DNA of 64,000 bases from Paraburkholderia sp. BCC1884. Its GTDB lineage: Bacteria; Pseudomonadota; Gammaproteobacteria; Burkholderiales; Burkholderiaceae. Positions 17,558 through 26,509 of the stretch are shown here, piece by piece. Position 1 is the stretch's first letter, and each line of letters begins with the position of its first letter. A program made the position numbers and the translations under genes. The stretch spans positions 1-64,000 of the forward strand of contig NZ_CAAJGL010000066.1 of NCBI RefSeq assembly GCF_900996225.1, in the 5' to 3' direction. The notes under the pieces are model-generated. The model worked only from the letters and a program-made list of their open reading frames with translations, did no database searches and was not told where the DNA came from.

Positions 17558-17995
17558 ATGGAACAACGTCTCGACTTCTACAAAGCCAACCCCGCCGCCA
17601 TCAAATCCCTGCTCGGCGTGGAAGAGCGCATCGGCAAATCGGCGCTCGAAAAATCGCTGACAGAACTGGTTCGTCTGCGCGCCTCGCAAATCAACGGCTG
17701 CGCGTTTTGCGTCGACATGCATACCACCGACGCCCGTAAAGGCGGCGAAACCGAACGTCGTCTGGCGACGGTCGTCGTGTGGCGCGAAACGCCGTTTTTC
17801 ACGGATCGCGAACGTGCCGCGCTCGAATGGACGGAAGCCGTCACGCTGGTGTCGCACGACCATGTGCCCGATGCCGTGTGGCAAACCGTGCGCCCGCACT
17901 TCAGCGACGAAGAACTGGTCGACCTGACCCTGCTCATCTCGGCGATCAATGCATGGAATCGCTTCGCGATTGCGTTTCGCAAGATGCCCGCCTGA
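17558..17995 (+). CDS. AhpD/carboxymuconolactone-decarboxylase family protein
   Basis: A 145-residue all-helical protein of the alkylhydroperoxidase AhpD core family. The active-site motif is CAFCVDMH, with Cys48, Cys51 and His55; these cycle thiols during peroxide reduction in AhpD. The second half (ERAALEWTEAVT, LVDLTLLISAINAWNRFA) is typical of the CMD domain. AGGAG lies six bases before the ATG. It is divergent from the ferredoxin-NADP reductase gene. It may serve peroxide defence, though close relatives are uncharacterised. Confidence 0.88.
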   Translation: MEQRLDFYKANPAAIKSLLGVEERIGKSALEKSLTELVRLRASQINGCAFCVDMHTTDARKGGETERRLATVVVWRETPFFTDRERAALEWTEAVTLVSHDHVPDAVWQTVRPHFSDEELVDLTLLISAINAWNRFAIAFRKMPA

Positions 17996-18031
17996 GGGTT
18001 GCCTGAACGGTTGCCCGATCGTTGCCCGATG

Positions 18032-18066
18032 CCCGCGTTTTGCCCGCCCAATAGCGGCAACGCGGG
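18032..18066. terminator. Hairpin between convergent ahpD-like and chemoreceptor genes
   Basis: CCCGCG (18032-18037) pairs with CGCGGG (18061-18066), with further inner TT/AA and GCC/GGC pairing. It fills the gap between two convergent stops; no strong T-run is present. Confidence 0.35.
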
Positions 18067-19626
18067 TCAATAGGAATGCACGCGGGCAACCTTGAAAGCC
18101 GCGGTCAACTCGCTCAACTGCCGCGCCTGATCCGCCAGCGAGTTGGCTGTCGCCGCGCTTTCCTCGACGAGTGCCGCATTGTGTTGCGTCACCTCGTCCA
18201 TCTGGGTGACGGCAAGGCTCACCTGCCGGATGCCTTCGCTCTGCTCTTTCGAAGCCGCCGCGATTTCGCCGACCAGGCGTGCGACGCGGCCAATCGCCGC
18301 TTCGATCTCCTGCATCGTGCCGCCGGCTTCATCGACGAGCCCTGCGCCGTTCTCCACCCGCGCGGTCGACTCCGCGATCAGCCCGCCGATCTCCTTGGCC
18401 GCCGCCGCCGAACGTTGCGCGAGACTGCGCACCTCGCCCGCCACCACCGCGAAGCCGCGCCCTTCTTCACCGGCACGCGCTGCTTCGACGGCCGCGTTCA
18501 GCGCGAGGATATTGGTCTGAAACGCAATGCCTTCGATGGCCGTAATGATGCCGGTCATCTTCGACGAACCCGCGTGAATCACGCGCATCGTCTCGACCAT
18601 GCTGCCGACCGAATGGCGTCCGCGCGCGGCCATCTCCGAGGCGCGCGCCGCGAGTTCGCTCGCGTGCTGCGCGTTCTGCGCATTCAGTTGCACGGTCGAC
18701 GTCAGCTGCTCCATCGCCGCCGCCGTCTGTTCCAGCGACGCGGCCTGTTCCTCGGTGCGTTGCGACAGATCGAGATTGCCGGCCGCGATCTGCTGGGTCG
18801 ACGAGGCAATCGAATGCGAGCCGGCACGCACCGTGGTCACGGTCGCGCCGAGCCTGTCCTGCATCGACGCGACACCGCGCAGGAGCGTGGCCATTTCGTC
18901 GTTCGATCGGATCGGCACCTGGGTCGTCAATTCACCGGCGGCGATCGCGTCGAACTGGCGCAGCGCGTCGTGCAACGGCGCCATGATCGCGCGGCGCAAG
19001 GTGCGCCAGCTGATGAACGCCACGCTCAAGCCCACCAGAATGCTGCCGATGCAGGCACAGAGCAGTGTGTGAAACAGCGTGGCCGAGCGCTCGCCGGCGT
19101 CGCTCGCCTGCTGGTTCAAGTAGTCTTCGAGCGCGCCCTGGCTGGTGTTCATCGCGGTATAGAGGCCGATCAGATGCGCCGCGCGGCTCTCGTCCATCCA
19201 GCTCGCGTCGCCCGTGCGGATCGCTTCGATCAGTTTGTCGATGCCGTCGCGACGCACGGCGCTACGCTTCGCGTCGAGGTCGTCGGTGAGGCGCTGCAAG
19301 TCCGGCGTCTTGGGCAGGTCGCGGAACGTGGCCCACCATTTGTCCGAGTCGCCGAGCAGCAGGCGGGCGCGCTCGAGTTGCGCATTCAGTTGCGGCGAGT
19401 GCGGATTGCTCATGGCCCAATCGAGACCGAAGCGTGCCCGCGACATCGCCGTCCCCGATTTGCCGAGCGCCACGGCCGAGGCGAAGTGCACCGAGTAAGC
19501 CTCACGTTGCGCCTGGTTGCTTTCGTTCATGCCAAGAACGCCGAGCGCGCCGGTAGCGATCAGCAAGGCACCGAGAAACGCGATGGTGATCGCGATCCTT
19601 AAGTTGATGGTGAGGTTTTTGGTCAT
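18067..19626 (-). CDS. Methyl-accepting chemotaxis protein (Tar/Tsr type)
   Basis: A 519-residue chemoreceptor. TM1 is near residues 10-32 ([20 protein letters not shown]), a periplasmic four-helix ligand domain runs to about 190, TM2 is near 190-210 and a HAMP region follows. The signalling hairpin tip is visible as [21 protein letters not shown] followed by [20 protein letters not shown], and the C-terminal helix ends [14 protein letters not shown]. Unlike the second receptor in this window it lacks a C-terminal xWETF pentapeptide, so it probably depends on other receptors for adaptation. Ligand unknown. Confidence 0.93.
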   Translation of the reverse strand: MTKNLTINLRIAITIAFLGALLIATGALGVLGMNESNQAQREAYSVHFASAVALGKSGTAMSRARFGLDWAMSNPHSPQLNAQLERARLLLGDSDKWWATFRDLPKTPDLQRLTDDLDAKRSAVRRDGIDKLIEAIRTGDASWMDESRAAHLIGLYTAMNTSQGALEDYLNQQASDAGERSATLFHTLLCACIGSILVGLSVAFISWRTLRRAIMAPLHDALRQFDAIAAGELTTQVPIRSNDEMATLLRGVASMQDRLGATVTTVRAGSHSIASSTQQIAAGNLDLSQRTEEQAASLEQTAAAMEQLTSTVQLNAQNAQHASELAARASEMAARGRHSVGSMVETMRVIHAGSSKMTGIITAIEGIAFQTNILALNAAVEAARAGEEGRGFAVVAGEVRSLAQRSAAAAKEIGGLIAESTARVENGAGLVDEAGGTMQEIEAAIGRVARLVGEIAAASKEQSEGIRQVSLAVTQMDEVTQHNAALVEESAATANSLADQARQLSELTAAFKVARVHSY

Positions 19627-19855
19627 CGTGGTTTCTTATAGCTCTGGCTGTTCAACGCACTGTCTCGACGGTTTTTGTTCCTTATATGAAACATCTATCC
19701 GCATATGGAAAGTATAGCCATGTGGACCGAGGGAAAAAATAAAATTCGGCGCGCGCGGCAAACGCGCAACAGGCGCGACGGATCAATCCGCGCGCCGAAC
19801 CAGACGATTGATCTGGAATCCTACGGTTCGGGTGAACGGCTGACGTCGAGCCTGC

Positions 19856-20716
19856 TTATTCGCCGATCCACGACCCGCGCAAATCGCTGTCATGCAGCAA
19901 TTGCAGCAGCGTGCCCGCCGGCCGGCTGAGCCGTCGCGCAGCCAGCGCGATGAATTCCACCGACGGCAGCGCTGGCAGCGCGGCGGCATTCAGCGGCGCG
20001 GCGAGGCCTCGCGCGGCCAGATACTGCGGACGCACCGTAATGCCAAGGCCGCCGCGCGCGGCCGCGATACAGCCGGAATGGCTGCTGCTCGTGCATACGA
20101 CCTGCCAGCTGGAGCCGGCCTCGGCGAGCGCGTCCAGCACCACCGCGCGCGTCACGCTCGGCTCGGCTACCAGGATCAGCGGCAGCGGCTGGCTGAGGTC
20201 GACCAGCGTGCCGGTGCGCGCCAGCCACTCCAGTCGCCCGGTGAATAGCGGCACACCCCGGCGATCGCCCAGGCGGCGCTTGCCGACCAGCAGATCGATG
20301 GAACCGGCTTCGAGCAATTCGTACAGCTTGCCGGTCATGCCGATGGTGATTTCGAGTTCGACGTCGGGATGGGCATCACGAAACGCGGCCAGCACCGTGG
20401 GCAAAGGACCGAGCGCGACGTCGTCGGAAGAGCCGAGACGCACGCGGCCTTTCAGGCGCGGCGCGCGAAACTGCGACTCGGCCCGCGCGAGCGCCTGCAG
20501 AATCACGCTGGCGTGCGCCAGCATGGCCTCGCCGTCCGGAGTCATCGCCAGTGAATGGGTGTCGCGCACGAACAGGCGGCGGCCTACACTCTCTTCAAGG
20601 CGGCGGATATGTTCGCTGACGCTCGATTGCGTCAGGGCGAGCCGCCGCCCGGCCTCGGTGAAACTGTGGCACCCGGCGACGGTGGCAAAGGTCTTGAGCC
20701 AGACTGGATTGAGCAT
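19856..20716 (-). CDS. LysR-family transcriptional regulator
   Basis: A 286-residue regulator. The N-terminal winged HTH reads FATVAGCHSFTEAGRRLALT then QSSVSEHIRRLEESVGRRLF, and the rest is the effector-binding domain. It is divergent from the MdtD-like exporter gene at 20874, with 157 bases between them that contain a perfect 7+7 bp dyad with a T-N11-A core. It therefore probably controls the exporter and itself in response to an unknown effector. Confidence 0.9.
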   Translation of the reverse strand: MLNPVWLKTFATVAGCHSFTEAGRRLALTQSSVSEHIRRLEESVGRRLFVRDTHSLAMTPDGEAMLAHASVILQALARAESQFRAPRLKGRVRLGSSDDVALGPLPTVLAAFRDAHPDVELEITIGMTGKLYELLEAGSIDLLVGKRRLGDRRGVPLFTGRLEWLARTGTLVDLSQPLPLILVAEPSVTRAVVLDALAEAGSSWQVVCTSSSHSGCIAAARGGLGITVRPQYLAARGLAAPLNAAALPALPSVEFIALAARRLSRPAGTLLQLLHDSDLRGSWIGE

Positions 20717-20733
20717 TGCGCATTGTCGCGCTG

Positions 20734-20754
20734 GTTATCGGGAAAGTCGATAAC
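20734..20754. promoter_or_regulatory. LysR-type operator, perfect dyad
   Basis: GTTATCG (20734-20740) and CGATAAC (20748-20754) flank a seven-base spacer. This contains the T-N11-A pattern of LysR sites and begins 18 bases upstream of the regulator start codon, as expected for an autoregulated divergent promoter. Confidence 0.65.
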
Positions 20755-20873
20755 AGTCAACGCCCTTAGTGGGGTTCCCGATTGACGAGGATGTCAATAT
20801 GATGACGGAATTCCCCCCAGCAACTGTATCGGGCGCGCCCGCCCAGACGCGCGCATCGCCGCCTCGCTAAAAG

Positions 20874-22274
20874 ATGACCAAGGATTCCTCCCAGACCGCG
20901 CTGCTGTGGATCGTCGCCGCCGGCTTCTTCATGCAGTCGCTCGACACGACCATCGTCAACACCGCGCTGCCGTCGATTGCCCACAGCCTGCACGTCGCGC
21001 CGCTCGCCATGCAGCCGATCATCATCGCCTACACGCTGACCATGGCGATGCTCACGCCCGCATCCGGATGGCTCGCCGACCGCTTCGGCACGCGGCGCGT
21101 CTACTTCGCGGCGATCCTGATCTTCGTGCTTGGCTCGGTGTGCTGCGCGAGCGCGCATACGCTCGGCCAACTGGTGATGGCGCGCGTGCTGCAAGGTCTG
21201 GGCGGTTCGATGCTGCTGCCGATCGGACGTCTTGCGGTGTTGCGCAGCGTCTCGGGCGAGCAGTATGTCTCGGCGCTCGCCTTCATTTCGATTGCCGGCC
21301 AGCTGGGGCCGATCGCCGGGCCGACGCTCGGCGGCTGGTTCGTGCAGGCCATCACATGGCACTGGATTTTTCTGATCAATGTGCCGATCGGCGCGATCGG
21401 ACTGTATGCCGTGCAGCGTTATCTGCCGACCCACGGCGAGACGCAGGCGCCGCCGTTCGATTTCGTCGGCTGCGGGTTGCTGTCGCTGTGCATGATCACG
21501 TTTTCGCTGGCAGTCGACGCGCCCGTGGCGTCGCATCGGCTGGCCTGGTCGGCGGGACTGTTCGTGGTGGCCGCCTTGAGTGCCCTCGCCTATATCCCGC
21601 ACGCCCAGCGCCGCAGCAATCCGCTCTTCAAGCTGTCGCTCTTCAGCGAGCCGAATTTCAGCGTCGGCCTGATCGGCAACCTGGTGTGCCGCATCGGCTC
21701 GAGCGCCGTGCCGTTTCTGGTGCCCTTGCTGTTGCAACTGCAACTGGGCTACTCGCCTCTCCACTCCGGTCTGATGATGCTGCCCGCGGCACTTGCCGGC
21801 ACGGTCGCCAAACGTTGGATCGCGCCGCTGATCCGCCGCTATGGTTACGACACCTTTCTGCTGGTCAATACGTTGATCGTAGGGTCGTCGATCGTTGCGT
21901 TTGCACTCATCTCGCGTGGCACGCCGCTCGTGATCGAAATCGCGGTTCTGGCGGTGTTCGGCGCGGCCAACTCCATGCAATTCGCGGCAATGAACAGCGT
22001 CACGCTCAAAGACCTGTCGCACGAAGACGCCGGCAGCGGCAACAGCCTGTTTTCGATGGTGCAGATGCTGGCGATCGGCCTGGGCGTATCGATCAGCGGC
22101 GGCCTCGTGAACGTGTTCTCGGCGCAATGGGGATCGCCCGCGCTCGGGTTCCGCCTGAGCTTCGCGTGCGTCGGTGTGATCACGCTGGTGTCGGCATGGA
22201 TCTTCCGTCAGCTCGACGAAGCACCTGGCACGCGCGCCGTGCGCGGCCAGGCGACTCAGGGTGCGGGTCACTGA
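20874..22274 (+). CDS. mdtD: MFS exporter, DHA2 family, MdtD-like
   Basis: A 466-residue inner-membrane transporter. Its N-terminus, LWIVAAGFFMQSLDTTIVNT, and segments such as ASGWLADRFGTRRVYF and ITWHWIFLINVPIGAIGL closely follow E. coli MdtD. About fourteen hydrophobic segments are visible. MdtD is annotated as a putative drug exporter. The start codon follows a weak ribosome site. The divergent LysR gene is its likely regulator. The symbol is given by resemblance; the physiological substrate is not known. Confidence 0.82.
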   Translation: MTKDSSQTALLWIVAAGFFMQSLDTTIVNTALPSIAHSLHVAPLAMQPIIIAYTLTMAMLTPASGWLADRFGTRRVYFAAILIFVLGSVCCASAHTLGQLVMARVLQGLGGSMLLPIGRLAVLRSVSGEQYVSALAFISIAGQLGPIAGPTLGGWFVQAITWHWIFLINVPIGAIGLYAVQRYLPTHGETQAPPFDFVGCGLLSLCMITFSLAVDAPVASHRLAWSAGLFVVAALSALAYIPHAQRRSNPLFKLSLFSEPNFSVGLIGNLVCRIGSSAVPFLVPLLLQLQLGYSPLHSGLMMLPAALAGTVAKRWIAPLIRRYGYDTFLLVNTLIVGSSIVAFALISRGTPLVIEIAVLAVFGAANSMQFAAMNSVTLKDLSHEDAGSGNSLFSMVQMLAIGLGVSISGGLVNVFSAQWGSPALGFRLSFACVGVITLVSAWIFRQLDEAPGTRAVRGQATQGAGH

Positions 22275-22294
22275 GTCCGGCGCGGCATCATCCA

Positions 22295-23068
22295 TCAGTC
22301 CGGCAAGCCGATACCTGAAAAGCCCTCGCAGGCTTCGATCAACCGCTCCTGCACCGACACGTCGCGCACCGCCGGATGCGTCTCGCGCGGCTTCATGTGA
22401 TAGAAGTACGCGCCGCTCACCCTGGCTGCCGGGTCGTCGCTCGCGGCGAGCCAGACCTGGGTCGTCGGCGCGGCCTGCAAATCGTCCGGCGCGCTCGCGC
22501 CACCCATTTTCGTGGCGACCCAGCCGGGCTCCAACGCGTTGGACAACACCTCCGGCCAGCGACGCGCAAGCGCGAACGCCAGCAGGGCGTCGTGTAGCTT
22601 GGAGTCCGAATACGCCGCCGTGCCTTGCCAGGGGCGCCGCTCCCACGCGAGATCGTCGAGACTCGCGTCGCCGCTGCGATGCAGGCCCGAACTCAGATAG
22701 ACGAGCCGCTGCGGTTTGTCGATCAACGCACTCAGCACATACGGCGCCAGCGTGTTGACCGCGAACACGTGCGGCAAACCATCGGCCGTGGTGATCTTGC
22801 GCGGCTCCTGATATCCGACGGCGGCGTTATGGATCACCGCGTCGAAACGACCGAGCCGGTTGACCTGCTGCGCGAGATCGAACATGGCGGCCAAGCCCGA
22901 CAGATCGGCGACGAGCGCGGTCTGCGCCTGCGGGATTGCCTGCAAGGCTTGCTCGGCGCGCTGTGCACTGCGCGCGTGCAAAACCACCTGATGCCCGGCG
23001 TCCACCAGCAGGCGTGCAGCCATCTGACCGAGGCCATCGGCAGAGCCGGTAATAAAAATTCGTGACAT
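22295..23068 (-). CDS. Short-chain dehydrogenase/reductase
   Basis: A 257-residue Rossmann-fold oxidoreductase. The cofactor motif is RIFITGSADGLGQMAARLL, the NAG-type segment is VIHNAAVGYQ, and the catalytic pair appears as YLSSGLHRSG and YSDSKLHDALL (Ser, Tyr, Lys). GGAGAG precedes the ATG at 23068, which decides against an upstream extension of 50 codons. It is divergent from a LysR gene 253 bases away that probably regulates it. Substrate unknown. Confidence 0.88.
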   Translation of the reverse strand: MSRIFITGSADGLGQMAARLLVDAGHQVVLHARSAQRAEQALQAIPQAQTALVADLSGLAAMFDLAQQVNRLGRFDAVIHNAAVGYQEPRKITTADGLPHVFAVNTLAPYVLSALIDKPQRLVYLSSGLHRSGDASLDDLAWERRPWQGTAAYSDSKLHDALLAFALARRWPEVLSNALEPGWVATKMGGASAPDDLQAAPTTQVWLAASDDPAARVSGAYFYHMKPRETHPAVRDVSVQERLIEACEGFSGIGLPD

Positions 23069-23321
23069 AGGGGCTCTCTCCTTTGATTCCCTTAAATATG
23101 CCCGATGCATGACGAGAATCGCATGGCTTGGTCGATCGGGCGAACCCGCAAAGAATAAAGCCCGACAGATGGCTGACGCGATAGCCTGGCTGTCATTCCA
23201 CTCATGACGGCACATCATCGATATGACTTGCCAGAGGGCTTTTCGCGCGGTGTCCGCGTGAAATCAAACAGACTTTCGCGTTAGCATGTCACGCACGAAT
23301 GCATAACAAAAGGAAGAAAAC

Positions 23322-24251
23322 ATGCCATTTGACGAGCGCATGCTGAACGGCATGGGCGTCCTGACGGCGATCGTCGATTGCGGCAGTTTTGCGGCGGCCG
23401 GCGAAGCGCTCGACATGTCGCAGTCCGGGGTGAGCCGCTCGGTCGCGCGGCTCGAGGCGCGTCTTGGCATCCGCCTGTTCGATCGCACCACGCGCTCGGT
23501 CACGCTGACCGACGAAGGCCGGCGCTTCTACGAACAGATCGTGCCGCTGCTCGGTGGCCTCGAAGACGCCGCAGCCTCTGCCGCCGAGGGCGCGACAGCC
23601 GTTCGCGGACGTCTGCGCGTGAACATGGACCCGTTCTTTTCGCGTCTCGTGCTGGGTCCGAGACTGGGCGGCTTTATCGACAAGCATCCCGGTCTGCAAC
23701 TCGAACTGATCACGCGTGACCAGCTGGGCGATATGGTCGCCGACGGTTTCGATCTCGCGATCCGTTTCGGCGAACCGCCGGTTTCCACGCTGATCGCCCG
23801 CAAACTGCTCGACACGCGCATTCTCACCGTGGCCGCGCCCTCTTATCTGAAGAAGCATGGGCATCCGGTGAATCCGGCGGATCTCGAAAACGGTCAGCAC
23901 GTAGGCATCAAATTCCGCGATCCCGCGACGGGCTATCCGTTCAGTTGGGAATTTCATCGCGGCCGCAAGAAAGTGGTGATTACCCCGCAAGGGCGTCTGA
24001 CGGTCAACGACGTGGGCACCTTGCACAGCGCGTGCAAGGCGGGCCAGGGCGTCGCGCAGATTCTGGCGCTCGGTGCCGAGACGATGCTGGCCAACGGCAA
24101 ACTGGTCGAGCTTTTCCCCGATTGGGGCGATGAAGTTTATCCGCTGTACGCGCTTTACCCTTCGCGGCATCATCCGCCGGCGAAGGTCCGCGCTTTCTTC
24201 GAATTCATCGTTTCGCTGACTGGCGGCGCCGCGCGCGAGCCGGCAGTCTGA
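23322..24251 (+). CDS. LysR-family transcriptional regulator
   Basis: A 309-residue regulator with an N-terminal HTH (AIVDCGSFAAAGEALDMSQS then GVSRSVARLEARLGIRLFDR) and a periplasmic-binding-protein-like effector domain beginning near residue 92 (GRLRVNMDPFFSRLVLGPRL). It faces away from the short-chain dehydrogenase gene, the usual LysR arrangement for a regulator and its target. The effector cannot be inferred. A purine-rich stretch AGGAAG lies upstream of the ATG. Confidence 0.9.
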   Translation: MPFDERMLNGMGVLTAIVDCGSFAAAGEALDMSQSGVSRSVARLEARLGIRLFDRTTRSVTLTDEGRRFYEQIVPLLGGLEDAAASAAEGATAVRGRLRVNMDPFFSRLVLGPRLGGFIDKHPGLQLELITRDQLGDMVADGFDLAIRFGEPPVSTLIARKLLDTRILTVAAPSYLKKHGHPVNPADLENGQHVGIKFRDPATGYPFSWEFHRGRKKVVITPQGRLTVNDVGTLHSACKAGQGVAQILALGAETMLANGKLVELFPDWGDEVYPLYALYPSRHHPPAKVRAFFEFIVSLTGGAAREPAV

Positions 24252-24277
24252 CGCGGCGGGCGCCGCTCTGCCCAGTC

Positions 24278-24529
24278 TCAGGCAATCGTGTAGCGATTCT
24301 GTGAGCCGCTGGAATAAACGCCGCGCGCCAGTGTCAGGATGTGTTCGCGATGTCGATCGAACGCGGCGAGAACGGCGGGCTCGTCGGACCCCACGCTCGG
24401 ACTGAGATTCGAGATCACGGCGTTGTCGACGGTGAAGGCGATTTCGCGCGCATTGTCGTAGCCCCAAAACGTGACGCAATGATGCGAAGCGTCATAACTG
24501 CGGCTCGGATTCGGGAAGTTGAGAGACAT
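24278..24529 (-). CDS. DUF1488 family protein, 83 aa
   Basis: A short cytoplasmic protein beginning MSLNFPNPSRSYDASHHCV and continuing TFWGYDNAREIAFTV, then a helix LAAFDRHREHILTLARGVYS. This pattern of a Ser-Arg-Ser-Tyr-Asp turn, FWGYD and a helical C-terminus is that of DUF1488, common in Burkholderia. Function unknown. The ATG at 24529 is preferred; an in-frame TTG five codons upstream is also possible and is spaced well from an upstream AGGAG. Confidence 0.78.
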   Translation of the reverse strand: MSLNFPNPSRSYDASHHCVTFWGYDNAREIAFTVDNAVISNLSPSVGSDEPAVLAAFDRHREHILTLARGVYSSGSQNRYTIA

Positions 24530-24642
24530 GTCGGACCCCCGCAAATATAGGTTTCTCCTTCAACGTTGCGCTGAATGGGAAGTGGGGTCAAGCAGTTGTT
24601 TGTAAGTGTGAGTGCCCTGCTGTCTCGTCCTGCCGAGCTGCT

Positions 24643-24876
24643 TTACCCCTGATAAAACGTCCGCCCTTCTTTAACCAGGGCGAGCGCCTGCAAGGTATCG
24701 TTGATGGCGTCCATCAGACCGAGATCCTGCGCCGTGGCCTTCTTCTGCTGCACTCGCCGCAGCGCCATATAAAAGCTCAGTTTGCCCAATGAGATGTCGT
24801 CGGTGCCGACGCCGCCTTTGATGATTCTGCTAGCGCTCTCGTTGATTTTCTCTTCTACGAGCTGGGCCAAATCCAT
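24643..24876 (-). CDS. Conserved small helical protein, 77 aa
   Basis: A charged, probably all-helical cytoplasmic protein beginning MDLAQLVEEKINESASRIIK and ending LALVKEGRTFYQG. GGAG lies six bases before the ATG. It has no signal peptide, Cys or metal motif. It shares orientation with the DUF1488 gene downstream. I do not recognise a named family. Confidence 0.65.
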   Translation of the reverse strand: MDLAQLVEEKINESASRIIKGGVGTDDISLGKLSFYMALRRVQQKKATAQDLGLMDAINDTLQALALVKEGRTFYQG

Positions 24877-25038
24877 ATTGTTCTCCGCGTCAAAACAGCG
24901 CTGATAATTGTTTCGGATATCGAAATTTTGTGAATCCAGAACCGCTGGGAATCCGTCAGCCGGTCAGTGCCAGTATAGCGATTGCTGGCGCCCACGCGCA
25001 GCGTGCGACGCCCGGCCGCGGCTGCGCCAGCGTGCAGG

Positions 25039-26487
25039 TCAATGACCGACTTCGGTCAATAGCTCACGGACTGCCGCCCTTGCCTCGCGTCCTAGCTCGA
25101 CAAGATCGACACCCTCGATACGATCATCCGTCACGACGCGTTTGCCGGCGCAAAAAAGCGCCGCCAGCGACGGCCGTCCTCCCGACGCGACCGGACCGAC
25201 CGCCGGATCATGCAAGCCAAAATAACGCGGATCGTCGAGACGATAGACCGCCAGGTCAGCGGCGAAGCCCGGCGCGACCCGGCCCACTTCGTCGAGTCCC
25301 ATGATTTTCGCGCCGCCCGCCGTGCCCCAATGAATCACGTCGGCCACGCTCGCCGCCTGTGCGCCGCCCTCGAAGTTGCCGCCGCGATAGGTCGGCTGCG
25401 CCTGCATGCCCAGGCGCGCGCGCTGCGCGAGCCACGTCATGTGCACTTCGGAGATCATGTCGGCCGCTTCGTTCGACGCCGCGCCGTCCACGCCGATCGA
25501 AACCGGCACGCCCGCGTCGGCCATCTCGCGCACCGGGCAAATGCCGCTGCCCAGGCGCCCGTTGCTCTGCGGACAATGCGCGACGCCGGTGCCGGTTTGC
25601 GCCAGCAAGGCGATTTCGTCGGCATCGACCTTGACGAGGTGCGCGTACCAGACATCGCTGCCAAGCCAGTCGTGCTCGCCGCAAAACGCCACTGGCGTTT
25701 GCCCGTACATTGCGTGGGCGCTGTCCTGATAGCCGACCGTTTCCGACAGATGGCTATGCAGGCGCAGACCCAACCGCCGCGCCAGCGCCGCGGTCTCGCG
25801 CATCTGCTGCGGCGGGATCGAATACAGCACCGTGGTCGGCGCCACCGCCACACGCCGCATCGCGCGCGGCGAGGCGTCGTGGTAGTGCGCCGCCAGCCGC
25901 TCGATATCGGCGGCATAGGCGTCGAGCGATTCGGGTCGCAAGGCGGTCGGCAAGTCGGCTTCGAGTTGCCGCGTTTGCGTCGCGCCGCCGCGCAGCAGCA
26001 CGAAGCGTAGGCCGAGTTTGTCCGCTTCGTCGAACAGGATCGCCGAGCTGTCGAACGGCATGTCCGGGTAGTACACGTAGTTGTGGTCGGCCACCGTCGT
26101 ACAGCCCGAGCGCGCCAGTTCGATCAGGCCGATACGCGCCGCGAGCCGGAAACGCCGCTCGTCGAATAGCGCGCGAAAACGATACGGTGTCGCGGCGAGC
26201 CAGGGCGTGAGCGTGGCGTCGAGCCCGGCCGTGTCGCCCTTGAGCAGCGACTGGAACAGATGGTGATGGGTGTTGACCCACGCCGGGTAAATCACGCAAT
26301 CGGTCGCGTCCACGATCGTCTCGCCGGGACGCGGCGTGAGGGTGCCGATCGCCTCGATCGTGTCGCCGACGATGCGGATGTCGGGACCTTGCGCGCGCAC
26401 CGGTTCATCGTGCGAGCCGTTTCCACCGGTCATGATCGCGGCCGCGTTGCGAATCAACGTCGAAGCTTGAGTATTGTCTGGTGCCAT
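25039..26487 (-). CDS. Amidohydrolase, 8-oxoguanine deaminase / chlorohydrolase group
   Basis: A 482-residue metal-dependent deaminase of the amidohydrolase superfamily. Metal and substrate residues are seen in WVNTHHHLFQSL (near 70), LHSHLSETVGYQ, WYAHLVKVDADE, AHCPQSN and the metal Asp in GVDGAASNEAADM. The TTVADHNYVYYPD segment and overall length match the 8-oxoguanine deaminase / atrazine chlorohydrolase (TrzN-like) group. It is last in an operon with an ABC importer and a Rieske oxygenase, so a purine or triazine-like ring is a reasonable substrate. The exact substrate is not determined by sequence. Confidence 0.82.
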   Translation of the reverse strand: MAPDNTQASTLIRNAAAIMTGGNGSHDEPVRAQGPDIRIVGDTIEAIGTLTPRPGETIVDATDCVIYPAWVNTHHHLFQSLLKGDTAGLDATLTPWLAATPYRFRALFDERRFRLAARIGLIELARSGCTTVADHNYVYYPDMPFDSSAILFDEADKLGLRFVLLRGGATQTRQLEADLPTALRPESLDAYAADIERLAAHYHDASPRAMRRVAVAPTTVLYSIPPQQMRETAALARRLGLRLHSHLSETVGYQDSAHAMYGQTPVAFCGEHDWLGSDVWYAHLVKVDADEIALLAQTGTGVAHCPQSNGRLGSGICPVREMADAGVPVSIGVDGAASNEAADMISEVHMTWLAQRARLGMQAQPTYRGGNFEGGAQAASVADVIHWGTAGGAKIMGLDEVGRVAPGFAADLAVYRLDDPRYFGLHDPAVGPVASGGRPSLAALFCAGKRVVTDDRIEGVDLVELGREARAAVRELLTEVGH

Positions 26488-26509
26488 AAGCGGGTGCGCC
26501 CGAAAAAAA

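Noticed and set aside
18076..19602. 508-codon open frame opposite the first chemoreceptor
   Set aside because: Same reason: very Arg/His-rich and without any motif.
20766..22646. 626-codon open frame on the minus strand opposite the MdtD-like gene
   Set aside because: Antisense shadow: Arg/His/Asp-rich, no recognisable fold, while the plus strand encodes a clear transporter.
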